Of a stretch of DNA of 64,000 bases, positions 41,101 to 48,656 are shown piece after piece (the stretch's first letter is position 1; every line of letters begins with the position of its first letter). The DNA is from Parafrigoribacterium mesophilum (lineage in GTDB: Bacteria; Actinomycetota; Actinomycetes; Actinomycetales; Microbacteriaceae). Both the position numbers and the translations under genes were made by a program. The DNA lies in contig NZ_JBDJAF010000001.1 of the NCBI RefSeq assembly GCF_039652555.1, positions 682,001-746,000 of the forward strand, read 5' to 3'. The notes beneath the pieces are model-generated. The model did not search any database. It worked only from the letters and a program-made list of their open reading frames with translations, and was not told the DNA's origin.

Positions 41101-41682
41101 ATGTCCGAACCGCTGCCCGCCACTCCATTGCAGGTCGTCGCCGTGTCCGGAAGTCTGCACGCTCCGTCGAAGACAACGGCTCTCGTGAACGAGATTCTCG
41201 CGGCGTTGAGCCGAGAGCTGCCGATCAGCGCTCACTTGATCGAGGTGAACGACATCGACCCGCGGTTTGCCGGAACGCTGTGCCGCGACGAACTTCCGGC
41301 ATCCGTGGAGGCCGAGTTGCTGCGGATTGAAAGCGCCGATGTGCTGGTCGTGGCCAGCCCGGTGTACCGGGCGTCGTTCACCGGCCTTTTCAAGCATCTG
41401 TTCGATTTCGTCGGCCAGTACGCGCTAGTCGACAGACCGGTGCTGCTGGCGGCGACCGGCGGTAGCGACCGCCACGCACTCATCATCGAGCACCAATTCC
41501 GGCCTCTGTTCGGCTTCTTCCAGGCCCTCACGCTGCCGCTCGGGGTTTACGCGAACGACTCGGACTTCACGAATAATCGGGTGTCGAGCCTGGAGCTGCA
41601 CGAACGGATCGATCTGTCGGTGGCCCGTGCGTTGCCGCTGATCCGGGCCGGCGTCGTGGAAACCCAGTCGATCGCAGGTTAG
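41101..41682 (+). CDS. NAD(P)H-dependent FMN reductase (MsuE-like)
   Basis: A 193-residue flavodoxin-fold reductase. VAVSGSLHAPSKTTALVNEIL binds the FMN phosphate and LVVASPVYRASFTGLFKHLFDFV is the conserved mid-domain. It most resembles reductases that feed FMNH2 to two-component monooxygenases such as MsuE/SsuE. It is divergent from the NtaA-family monooxygenase, its likely partner. TACCGT 6 nt before ATG 41101 indicates a leaderless transcript. Its TAG stop directly abuts the stop of the convergent S9 peptidase gene. Confidence 0.9.
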   Translation: MSEPLPATPLQVVAVSGSLHAPSKTTALVNEILAALSRELPISAHLIEVNDIDPRFAGTLCRDELPASVEAELLRIESADVLVVASPVYRASFTGLFKHLFDFVGQYALVDRPVLLAATGGSDRHALIIEHQFRPLFGFFQALTLPLGVYANDSDFTNNRVSSLELHERIDLSVARALPLIRAGVVETQSIAG

Positions 41683-43611
41683 CTACGAGAGTTCGAGCCG
41701 CGGAACGTCCACCGGCTCGAATCCCATGATCTGCCCATAGAACGATAGTTCTGCCTCGGTGGCACTCACGATCGTCTCGGCACGGCGGAAGCCGTGGGAC
41801 TCCCCCTCATAGGCGATGTAGGCGTGCCGGATGCCCTTGGCCGCCAGCGCGTCGCGGAACAGCTCGGCCTGGGCCGGCGGCACGATCGGGTCATCCAGGC
41901 CCTGCAATAGCAGCACCGGCGTCGACAGCCGGTGCACGTTGTTCAGCGGCGCCCGGGTGTCGTACAGCTCCTCGGCGCCCGGAAGCGGCCCGATCAGCCC
42001 GTCCAGGTAGCGGGACTCGAAGTCGTGCGTGTCCTGGGCGAACTGCTTGAGCTCGGCAACCCCGAAGTAGGAGGTGCCGGCGGCGAAGACGTCGGAGGAA
42101 GTGAGGGAGGCGAGCACGGTCCAGCCGCCAGCCGAACCGCCGCGGATGCCGAGCCTGCCGCGGTCGGCCAGTCCCGCATCCGCGAGCCCGAGCACCGCGG
42201 CGATGGTGTCCTCGACATCGACGATGCCCCATTGGCCGCGTAGCCGCTCCCGGTAGGCGCGGCCGTAGCCGGTTGAGCCGCCGTAGTTCACGTCGACCAC
42301 GCCGATCCCGCGGCTGGTGAAGTAGGCGATCGTGGGGTTAGCCGCTGCCGAGACCCGCGATGTCGGCCCGCCGTGCACGAAGGCGATGTAGGGTGGCCGT
42401 TCGCGCTCCGGTGCCGTGAAGTCGGGGTTGCGCGGTGCGTAGACGAACGTGTGCACCTCCCGCGGATTCAGGGCGGTGCCCGCGAAGGTCTTCGCCTCGG
42501 CGACCGGCAGGTAGGCGGCATCCGGCAGCGCGTCGACGGCCAGCCGCACGTCGTCGAGGGTTCCAGTGGTGAGGTTCAGCACGCGCAGTCCCGTGGCCAG
42601 GGTGGAGCTGCCGCCAGTGAGCAGCATCCGGTCGCCGTTGCGCGGGCCGAGAGCGATGGTGGTCAGCGGCGTCGCGAGCGGTTCGCCGTGCCCGCTGTGC
42701 GGGTCAAGCGTGACCAGGCTGTCGGCTCCGAAACTGCGCACGGCGAGCAGCCGACCGTCGTCGAGCACGTCGTACCAGCGGGTGCCGAGCGTCCACAGCG
42801 GTCCGCCGTATTCGGCCTCTTCCGGATGCAACGCGGTGACCGTTCCATCGACTGCGACGCGAACGAGATTCCACCAGCCGCCGCGGTCGCTGATCGCGGT
42901 GAGGCTGGCGTTGTCGGTCCACTCCGGCTGCAACACGGACTCGGTTTGCGAGCCGGCGAGCGTTCGCCAGGCGTCAACGATACCGCCGTGCAGGTCGCCG
43001 ACGCGCAGCTCTGTGCCGTCCCACGGCATCTGCGGATGCTCCCAGGCGATCCACGCGAGCTTTGTTCCCTCCGGCGAGAACCGCGGGTAGGCCAGAAAGT
43101 GCGATCCCGAGACGATGGAGCGGATCGCCGTCTCGTCTTCTGCTGCGGCGCCGTCCGTCGGCACGGCGACGATGTCGCGGGTGACGTTGCCGCCGTCGTG
43201 AGTCTCGCGCACGGCGATGATCTCGTCGTCTCGGATGCTGAGTTCGGCGAAGCGGAAGCCGCCGCGTGCCGGGGTGAGCGGCGTCGGTGTGCTGCTGCCG
43301 GCATCCAGTCGATAGAGGCGCTGGTCGCTGAACTCGGCAAAGACCAGCGTCTGGTCGGCCGTCACCGTCCAGGCTCCACCGCCGTATTCGTGCACTCTGG
43401 TGCGTGCGTTCCACGGCGCCGGCAGGATGTCGACCGGCTCGCCGTCACTGTGGGTTCGCACCGCGTAGCGGCCCGCCTCCCCCGGTCGAGCTTCGAGCCA
43501 CCAGATGTCCTCGCCGACCCAGGCGCCGCCGCTGATCGGATGCCCGCTCTCGGCGAGGTCGCGGGCGGAGATCGGCGAGCGCCAGGAGCCGTAGGGAGCG
43601 ATGGTGGTCAT
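41683..43611 (-). CDS. S9 family serine peptidase (prolyl oligopeptidase type)
   Basis: A 642-residue cytosolic peptidase. The N-terminal two-thirds is a beta-propeller with repeated Trp/Asp-rich blades, and the C-terminal alpha/beta-hydrolase domain contains the nucleophile GIRGGSAGGW, the acid in LLLQGLDDPIVPP and the His in YEGESHGF. Such enzymes (dipeptidyl aminopeptidase/acylaminoacyl-peptidase-like) trim short peptides. No signal peptide. ATG 43611 was chosen among several in-frame Met codons (43620, 43686) because AGGA lies about 9 nt upstream. Its stop abuts the FMN reductase stop (TAG|CTA). Confidence 0.92.
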   Translation of the reverse strand: MTTIAPYGSWRSPISARDLAESGHPISGGAWVGEDIWWLEARPGEAGRYAVRTHSDGEPVDILPAPWNARTRVHEYGGGAWTVTADQTLVFAEFSDQRLYRLDAGSSTPTPLTPARGGFRFAELSIRDDEIIAVRETHDGGNVTRDIVAVPTDGAAAEDETAIRSIVSGSHFLAYPRFSPEGTKLAWIAWEHPQMPWDGTELRVGDLHGGIVDAWRTLAGSQTESVLQPEWTDNASLTAISDRGGWWNLVRVAVDGTVTALHPEEAEYGGPLWTLGTRWYDVLDDGRLLAVRSFGADSLVTLDPHSGHGEPLATPLTTIALGPRNGDRMLLTGGSSTLATGLRVLNLTTGTLDDVRLAVDALPDAAYLPVAEAKTFAGTALNPREVHTFVYAPRNPDFTAPERERPPYIAFVHGGPTSRVSAAANPTIAYFTSRGIGVVDVNYGGSTGYGRAYRERLRGQWGIVDVEDTIAAVLGLADAGLADRGRLGIRGGSAGGWTVLASLTSSDVFAAGTSYFGVAELKQFAQDTHDFESRYLDGLIGPLPGAEELYDTRAPLNNVHRLSTPVLLLQGLDDPIVPPAQAELFRDALAAKGIRHAYIAYEGESHGFRRAETIVSATEAELSFYGQIMGFEPVDVPRLELS

Positions 43612-43679
43612 GGAGACCATCCTGCCCCGCGCGCTGGACTTCCGGGAGGTTCGGGGCGCTGACTGGTGCGCAGAGCGAA

Positions 43680-44198
43680 CTACCACGCAGTGGCGCGGAA
43701 TCGGCCCGCGCCGCGTCTGTGCTGGTATCTATGGCCGGTGGAGTTCCGATCGCTCTTTCCTGCAATCGACCATATTTGCCAACACGCAAGAACGATGAAA
43801 AGCATCGATGCGAGCCCGGCAGGGTTCTTGAAAAAGGTTATCCAGTAGCCCAGTTCGGCAGGTGCGGCCACGACCCCACCGATTATTGCGCTGGTGTCGA
43901 CGTGCCAAGGGTCAACCGTAGCGTTGGCGTCGCCTTTGGTATCGATGGTGCCGTCAGGACTGATGCCAACCAGTCGATGAGTGACCACGCCGCCATTCAG
44001 ATAGAACGAGATCGGCTCGCCGATCTGATACTGGTTTTCTTGCACCACAACCGCACTTCTGGAGGGGATCGTCGGCATCATCGATCCCGTATGCACGACA
44101 TAGACCTTGTAGGGAACCACCCCCGTGCCGACGAGGGCAAACATTGTGAGCGCCAAAAGCGGCAGAAGTAGGACGAGGCAAACTTTGAAGCCCTTCAT
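43680..44198 (-). CDS. Signal peptidase I, SipW/ER type
   Basis: A 172-residue membrane signal peptidase. TM1 spans about 6-26; the nucleophile is Ser39 in HTGSMMPTI. His74 in VTHRLVGI replaces the Lys of normal bacterial enzymes, and TKGDAN (Asp90) follows, so this is the Ser-His-Asp, SipW/ER-type enzyme. A second hydrophobic helix lies at about 127-147, then a basic tail rich in Arg and His. SipW enzymes cleave the special YFSD-type signal of secreted matrix/fibre proteins. The next gene upstream encodes exactly such a substrate. Base composition here is clearly lower in GC than the neighbours. Confidence 0.9.
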   Translation of the reverse strand: MKGFKVCLVLLLPLLALTMFALVGTGVVPYKVYVVHTGSMMPTIPSRSAVVVQENQYQIGEPISFYLNGGVVTHRLVGISPDGTIDTKGDANATVDPWHVDTSAIIGGVVAAPAELGYWITFFKNPAGLASMLFIVLACWQIWSIAGKSDRNSTGHRYQHRRGAGRFRATAW

Positions 44199-44289
44199 GT
44201 CGCCTTTCCTTCATCGAGAAGTGCAGGGGTGTCGTGCCACTTAGTAGCGGCACGACACCCCAGACTGGGTGGCTATTGCACGTACGCAG

Positions 44290-44991
44290 TTACGGCTTAG
44301 TAACTCCAGCCGGTATGCCTACCTGAGTCGCCACGATCTGGTACGGGAGACCTGCACCGCTTCCATCAGCGGAGTTGATGTAATACTGGTCGTCCTTATT
44401 TTTCGCCGGGTCATTCTGGAATGACAGTAGCGAGTTCGGATACGTGTTGAAGGTCGCCGGGGGCGTGACCGTCTTCGCCGCAAGTGCGAACGAGAACGAG
44501 ACAGAACCAGACGCACCGGGTGCGACTGCGCTCGCGACGCGGTACTGCTTAGTCAGCGGCCAGCAGCCATCCGATGCGAATGGACCACAGGTCTCCACCC
44601 GATCATTGAGGTTCGTCGAGGCGAAGATTTCCTTATCGTTGGCTGCCAGGTGAACTTCGCCATAGGTGCCCATGCTGTTGAGGGCGCTCAAGGCTGTGGC
44701 ATTCGGGAAGACGATCCAAACATCCTCAGGGCTGTTGCCGGTGTTCTTGTACTTCACCGTGGCCGTCTGCGCCTCACCCGGCAACAACCTATCGAACGAG
44801 AAATCAATGCCATTGTCTCCCCCACCACCGTATGGACTTATCTGGATGGAGCCAACCGTCCCTGTAATGGTTCCGCTGTGGGTGTCGCTGAAGTACGCAC
44901 CGGTAGTGCCGGCGGCGATCCAGACGGTACCGCCAAGTAAGGCAAGGGTGGCAACAAAGGCTACGCCCCTCGCTTTAGGGATTCCGAACAT
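44290..44991 (-). CDS. Secreted protein with SipW-dependent signal (TasA/CalY-like)
   Basis: A 233-residue exported protein. The signal (about 9-29, VAFVATLALLGGTVWIAAG) is followed by TTGAYFSDTHSG, the SipW-type cleavage region seen in TasA, CalY and related camelysin proteins. The mature domain is beta-rich (TATVKYKNTGNSPEDVWIVF) with a Cys pair (CGPFASDGC) that could form a disulfide. AGAAGG six nt before ATG 44991 is a good ribosome site. It is the only other gene in the low-GC island and lies 91 nt upstream of the signal peptidase. Likely a cell-surface or fibre protein processed by it. Confidence 0.87.
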   Translation of the reverse strand: MFGIPKARGVAFVATLALLGGTVWIAAGTTGAYFSDTHSGTITGTVGSIQISPYGGGGDNGIDFSFDRLLPGEAQTATVKYKNTGNSPEDVWIVFPNATALSALNSMGTYGEVHLAANDKEIFASTNLNDRVETCGPFASDGCWPLTKQYRVASAVAPGASGSVSFSFALAAKTVTPPATFNTYPNSLLSFQNDPAKNKDDQYYINSADGSGAGLPYQIVATQVGIPAGVTKP

Positions 44992-45311
44992 TCTTGACCT
45001 TCTTCGTTGAGGCGAAATACCGCTCCATAGAGGCATCCGCATAGTGGATTTGATCGCGCAGAATGCCATCGGGCGTGCGAGTACAACCGAATAGGGTCGC
45101 TCTTGCGTGGACAGATTCGGAAAGAGGCGGGTAGCGACGAATCAGTCCCACTGATGATGGGTCTCTGCCGGGGATCGGCCGTGGGGGTTTGAGGTTCGGA
45201 AATCGGGTAATCGACGAACCTCTCTTGTATTATTCGCCCCATTCCGAGAAAAGCGCAATAGTGCACGGCAAGCAATTTTGGTGTGCTGCCCGGAGAACCA
45301 TCGACGGCCGA
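44992..45311. other. Non-coding stretch with one hairpin
   Basis: About 320 nt between the TasA-like gene and the quinone reductase, lower in GC than the surroundings. No convincing gene was found; a minus-strand frame of 104 codons here has unsuitable composition and overlaps the TasA-like start. It holds the hairpin GAGGTTCG (45191-45198) / CGAACCTC (45215-45222) with a 16-nt loop. The promoter of the TasA-like gene must be in this region but no confident hexamers were seen. Confidence 0.55.
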
Positions 45312-46343
45312 TTAGAACTCGCCGACGCGGATGAGCACCTTGCCGACCGCGCCGTCTTCGACCGCAGCGTGGGCATCCGCGGTATGGGCGAGGTCAAACC
45401 AGTGCAGCGGCAGCCCCGCCTGCTCTCCCACTGACAGTGCGCCGTCGCGAACGGCGGAGGTGACATCCTCCGCGGCAGCATCAAGCGCATCCTGACCGAC
45501 GGTGTAGAGCAGCAGGAACTGGTATCGCACGTTGCGAGAGAAGTGTTGACGCACGTCAAGGGTGAACGTGTCACCGCCGTTGTTGGCGTAGACGGCGATC
45601 GATCCGCGGTTACGGATGACTTCGAGATCCAGTGCGGCGTTCTGTGCCGGTGCGACCTCCACGATGAGGTCGACGCCCTCGGGAGCAAGACGCCGGATAC
45701 TCGTAGCCGCGTCAGATTCGCGGTAGTTGACGACGTGATGCGCTCCCGCCGCCGTGGCGAGCGCAGCCTTCTCCGAGTTGCTCACGGTCGTGATCACGGT
45801 TGCGCCCGCCCAGCGCGCGAGTTGGATGGCGGCGTGACCGACCGCGCCGGCACCCCCGGCGATGAGTACAACCTTGCCGGCCAGCGCGCCCGGGGCCAGC
45901 CGGGAAGGTCCATCCTCGCTGACCGTCAACGCCCGGTGAGCGGTGACGGCGGGGACACCCAAACTCGCGCCGAGTTCGAAGCTTGCCGTATCCGGCAGCG
46001 GATGCACTCGGTCGGCCGGCAGAACGGTGAATTCCTGCGCGGTGCCGCCGCTGGGCAACTGGTGTGCGGCGAGGGCGAGCCACACGCGGTCTCCCACCTG
46101 GAATTGATCGACACCATGGCCAACGGCATCGACGATTCCGGCGCCGTCCTGGTTCGGAACCACCTCGTCGAAGGGCAGCGATTCGCCGGGCCGCGAGCCG
46201 CGCCGGGACTTCCAGTCCGTGGGGTTCACGCCCGAGACGACAATTCGTACGCGAACCTCTCCTGCACCGGGTTCTGTCCGTTCACGATCGACGAGATTGA
46301 GTACGGAGGGGTCACCGGTGTGGTGATAGAGAATTGCCTTCAT
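45312..46343 (-). CDS. NADPH:quinone reductase-like, zinc-free medium-chain dehydrogenase
   Basis: A 343-residue medium-chain dehydrogenase of the quinone oxidoreductase branch. MKAILYHHTGDPSVL and VSGVNPTDWKSR start the catalytic domain, IAGGAGAVGHAAIQLARWAGA is the NADPH-binding Rossmann motif, and GKVLIRV ends it. The catalytic-zinc Cys/His ligands are absent, as in zeta-crystallin-like quinone reductases. It should catalyse NADPH-dependent reduction of quinones or enones. ATG 46343 gives the normal length. It ends just before the low-GC island. Confidence 0.9.
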   Translation of the reverse strand: MKAILYHHTGDPSVLNLVDRERTEPGAGEVRVRIVVSGVNPTDWKSRRGSRPGESLPFDEVVPNQDGAGIVDAVGHGVDQFQVGDRVWLALAAHQLPSGGTAQEFTVLPADRVHPLPDTASFELGASLGVPAVTAHRALTVSEDGPSRLAPGALAGKVVLIAGGAGAVGHAAIQLARWAGATVITTVSNSEKAALATAAGAHHVVNYRESDAATSIRRLAPEGVDLIVEVAPAQNAALDLEVIRNRGSIAVYANNGGDTFTLDVRQHFSRNVRYQFLLLYTVGQDALDAAAEDVTSAVRDGALSVGEQAGLPLHWFDLAHTADAHAAVEDGAVGKVLIRVGEF

Positions 46344-46394
46344 GTTTCGGCCAACGCGCTGCGCCGTCGAATCCTTCCCTCGCGCGTTCACCGC

Positions 46395-46550
46395 CCCCAG
46401 TGGTCGAGCTCGTCGAGAGTTCGCAGGGTACCTCGCCGGATTTCGACGGGGCTCAATCACCGGGGAACAGGCCAAGCACCGGGGAACAGGTCAATCACCG
46501 GGGAACAGGTCAATCACCGGGGAAAAGGTCAATCTCCCAGGGGACGGGGC
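46395..46550. repeat. REP-like element and 19-bp tandem repeats
   Basis: After a GGTCGAGCTCGTCGAGAG block (46402-46419) come 19-bp units CAATCACCGGGGAACAGGT starting at 46454 (with C-end variation), 46473, 46492 and 46511, ending in a degenerate copy. The sequence family is shared with the blocks at 26.7 and 52.3 kb, each with a different tandem unit. It is non-coding and lies between the 3' end of one minus-strand gene and the start of the next. Confidence 0.85.
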
Positions 46551-47621
46551 TCACTCGGCGGAGGCGGCGAGTTGCTCGCGCACCATGGGCGCAACCTCGC
46601 TCCCATACAGCCGGATGCTCTCCAGCAGTTGTTCGTGCGACATCGTGCCGTTGGAGTACTTGAGATCGAATCGGGACAAGCCGAGCCCCCTGGCGACCTT
46701 CACAATCTTGGTGGCGACTGTTTCGGGAGCGCCCACGAACAGGGCGCCATCCGGTCCCGCCTCGCGGTCGAACTGCTCGCGGGTCATCGGCGGCCAGCCG
46801 CGCTCGGCGCCGATGCGCTGCTGCATGACGGAGTATGGCGGCCACAGTTCGTCGCGAGCCTGGGCATCCGTCGCGGCGATGTGCCCTGGCGAGTGGGCGC
46901 CGACCGGCAGCAGGGCACGCTCGAACTGGGCCAATGCACGCTTGAAGAGGTCAACGTACGGTGCAAAGCGCAATGGCTCCCCGCCGATGATCGCGAGCAG
47001 CAGCGGGAACCCATAGCGGGCGGCACGGACGACGGATTCCGGGCTGCCGCCGACACCGACCCAGGTGGTCAGCGACCCGGATTCGGTCGGCGGATACACC
47101 GGCTGGGCGGTGAGTGCGGCGCGGGTGCGTCCGGACCAGGTGACCGGCTGCTCTTTGACCAGCTCGGCAAACAGGGCGATCTTCTCCTCAAAGAGCAGCT
47201 CATAGTCGGCGAGGTCGTAACCGAACAGTGGGAAGGATTCGGTGAACGAGCCGCGGCCCAGGATGATGTCGGCTCGTCCTTGCGATAGTGCGTCGAGGGT
47301 GGCAAAGCGTTCGTACACGCGCACCGGGTCGTCGGAGCTCAGTACAGTGACGGCCGAACCGAGCCGGATGCGCGACGTGCGGCCGGCGATCGCGGCCAGT
47401 ACGACTTCTGGGGCGGCGACCGCGAAGTCGGCGCGGTGATGCTCTCCGACCGCGAAGATATCCAGGCCAAGCTCGTCGGCGAGCACTGCCTGCTCGACGA
47501 CATTGCGAATGGACTTGGCGTGCGTGATCGGTGTGCCACTGGCATCCACGGTGATATCGCCGAAGGTGTCGAGGCCGAGCTGTAGCCGGTGCTCGGGGTG
47601 AGTCTCGCTAATGTCGCTCAT
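46551..47621 (-). CDS. LLM class flavin-dependent oxidoreductase
   Basis: A 356-residue luciferase-like TIM-barrel enzyme distinct from the NtaA-type one. Motifs are LADELGLDIFAVGEHHRADFAV, RLGSAVTVLSSDDPVRVYERFATLD and GSFTESFPLFGYDL. It should use FMN(H2) or F420H2. The family includes hypothetical oxidoreductases frequent in actinobacteria. Start ATG 47621 is preferred to GTG 47639; AAAGGG lies 10 nt before it. No reductase gene is adjacent. Confidence 0.9.
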   Translation of the reverse strand: MSDISETHPEHRLQLGLDTFGDITVDASGTPITHAKSIRNVVEQAVLADELGLDIFAVGEHHRADFAVAAPEVVLAAIAGRTSRIRLGSAVTVLSSDDPVRVYERFATLDALSQGRADIILGRGSFTESFPLFGYDLADYELLFEEKIALFAELVKEQPVTWSGRTRAALTAQPVYPPTESGSLTTWVGVGGSPESVVRAARYGFPLLLAIIGGEPLRFAPYVDLFKRALAQFERALLPVGAHSPGHIAATDAQARDELWPPYSVMQQRIGAERGWPPMTREQFDREAGPDGALFVGAPETVATKIVKVARGLGLSRFDLKYSNGTMSHEQLLESIRLYGSEVAPMVREQLAASAE

Positions 47622-47801
47622 ATCGGCGTGCCCTTTCACGTTGTCGGACTATGCGTTTGCATCAACCTCATTCAACTGCAACGCGCTGCGCATCATTCCC
47701 TCCCGACGTACGCGGAGGCAAGTTATGCCCAACCTGATGGATGGCTGACCAGGACATCGTTAACGCCTCTCGAGTGATGTCGATTGCTGAGCGACAATGG
47801 G

Positions 47802-48080
47802 ATGGTGATCACCGTGACGGAGCCGCAGGTCTGGGTGCTTATCGGTGTGTTTTCGGCTGCCATGTTTGGCATGATCGGCATCGTCACCACGAGTTTCAAT
47901 CGCCCCCTCACGTCCGCGATCGGCGGTTTGCAAGACACGATGAACGCGAGGTTCGAGGCGGTCGACGTGAAGTTCGCAGCGGTCGACGCAAAATTCGAGA
48001 CGCTCACCGTCAAACTCGAGGTTATGGATCGCGACATTCAAGCACTCACCCGACACATCTTCGGTGGGGAATCCCGCTAA
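47802..48080 (+). CDS. Small membrane protein with C-terminal coiled-coil heptads
   Basis: A 92-residue protein with one transmembrane helix near the N-terminus (about 9-28, VWVLIGVFSAAMFGMIGIVT). A helical region follows with repeated FEAVDVKFAAVDAKFETL-type seven-residue units, suggesting a short coiled coil or beta-sheet fibre-like stem. An ATG at 47802 is used; GTG 47805 also fits because GACAAT lies 6 nt upstream. Its stop overlaps by 2 nt that of the convergent acetyltransferase gene. Similar small proteins are often annotated as hypothetical; the function is unknown. Confidence 0.65.
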   Translation: MVITVTEPQVWVLIGVFSAAMFGMIGIVTTSFNRPLTSAIGGLQDTMNARFEAVDVKFAAVDAKFETLTVKLEVMDRDIQALTRHIFGGESR

Positions 48081-48613
48081 ACGGGTTTCGGGTCGCGCGG
48101 CAGTTGGTCGAGGTCGAACTTCCAGTCGTTGCAGCGCATCATGTGACCCGGTGGATACTCGAAGTCGCACTCCGACAGCAACATGAAGCCGACGCTGCGA
48201 CACAAGGCGTTGGATGGCGCATTCTCGATAGAGGGGAACGCGTGCAGATACCGGCGGGATCCGACCTGTGCCGCATACTCGAGGGCTGCGGTAACGGCAC
48301 GACGAGCGATGCCCCTGCCCTGGAATTCGGGCTGGATGCTCCAGCCGGCTTCGTAGACCAGCGTGTCGCGCCAGGTCTTGTCCCAGTAGCCGACCGCGCC
48401 GACGCCTTGCGGAACCCCAGGGATCACCACCCGAAACATCCGCGCAGTTCCGAGGCGCCAGTACTCCAGATACCGGGCATGTCGAGCGACCAGCTGCTCC
48501 TCGGTCTCCGGGCCGCCGAGGTAGGTCATCATTTCTGGCACATTGTTTCGCCGCAACAAGTCGAGGTCGAAGTCTGACCACGGCTCAAGCCGCACTTCTG
48601 GGTGATCCACCAC
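48077..48613 (-). CDS. GNAT family N-acetyltransferase
   Basis: A 178-residue GCN5-related acetyltransferase. The acetyl-CoA site is PEFQGRGIARRAVTAALEYA (QxxGxG/A at about 97-102), with strands RLEPWSDFDLDLL and YLHAFPSIENAPSNALCRSVGF typical of the RimJ/RimL group. GTG 48613 has a GAGGAG six nt upstream. It could acetylate a ribosomal protein, amino acid or antibiotic. The gene is followed by no partner and converges with a small membrane protein gene. Confidence 0.87.
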   Translation of the reverse strand: MVDHPEVRLEPWSDFDLDLLRRNNVPEMMTYLGGPETEEQLVARHARYLEYWRLGTARMFRVVIPGVPQGVGAVGYWDKTWRDTLVYEAGWSIQPEFQGRGIARRAVTAALEYAAQVGSRRYLHAFPSIENAPSNALCRSVGFMLLSECDFEYPPGHMMRCNDWKFDLDQLPRDPKPV

Positions 48614-48656
48614 GCGTCTCCTCTGCTGTGCCCGAGCGTAGTCGACCCGAGGCCGA

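Noticed and set aside
39639..41330. Plus-strand frame of about 563 codons across the NtaA-type monooxygenase
   Set aside because: It is the shadow of a conserved flavoenzyme on the other strand.
45191..45222. 8-bp hairpin considered as a Rho-independent terminator for the quinone reductase gene
   Set aside because: On the minus strand it is followed by AAACCCCC and not by a U-tract, so it is not called as a terminator.
44961..45275. 104-codon minus-strand frame upstream of the TasA-like gene
   Set aside because: Overlaps the start of the TasA-like gene, has no ribosome site, and shows random composition with many Arg/Ser/Cys.
46454..46529. 19-bp units considered as a CRISPR array
   Set aside because: The units are adjacent without spacers and there is no cas gene; they are simple tandem repeats. 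The same holds for 7118-7207 and 26784-26837.
45543..47288. 581-codon plus-strand frame across the quinone reductase and LLM genes
   Set aside because: Passes antisense through two recognised oxidoreductases and the tandem repeat block.
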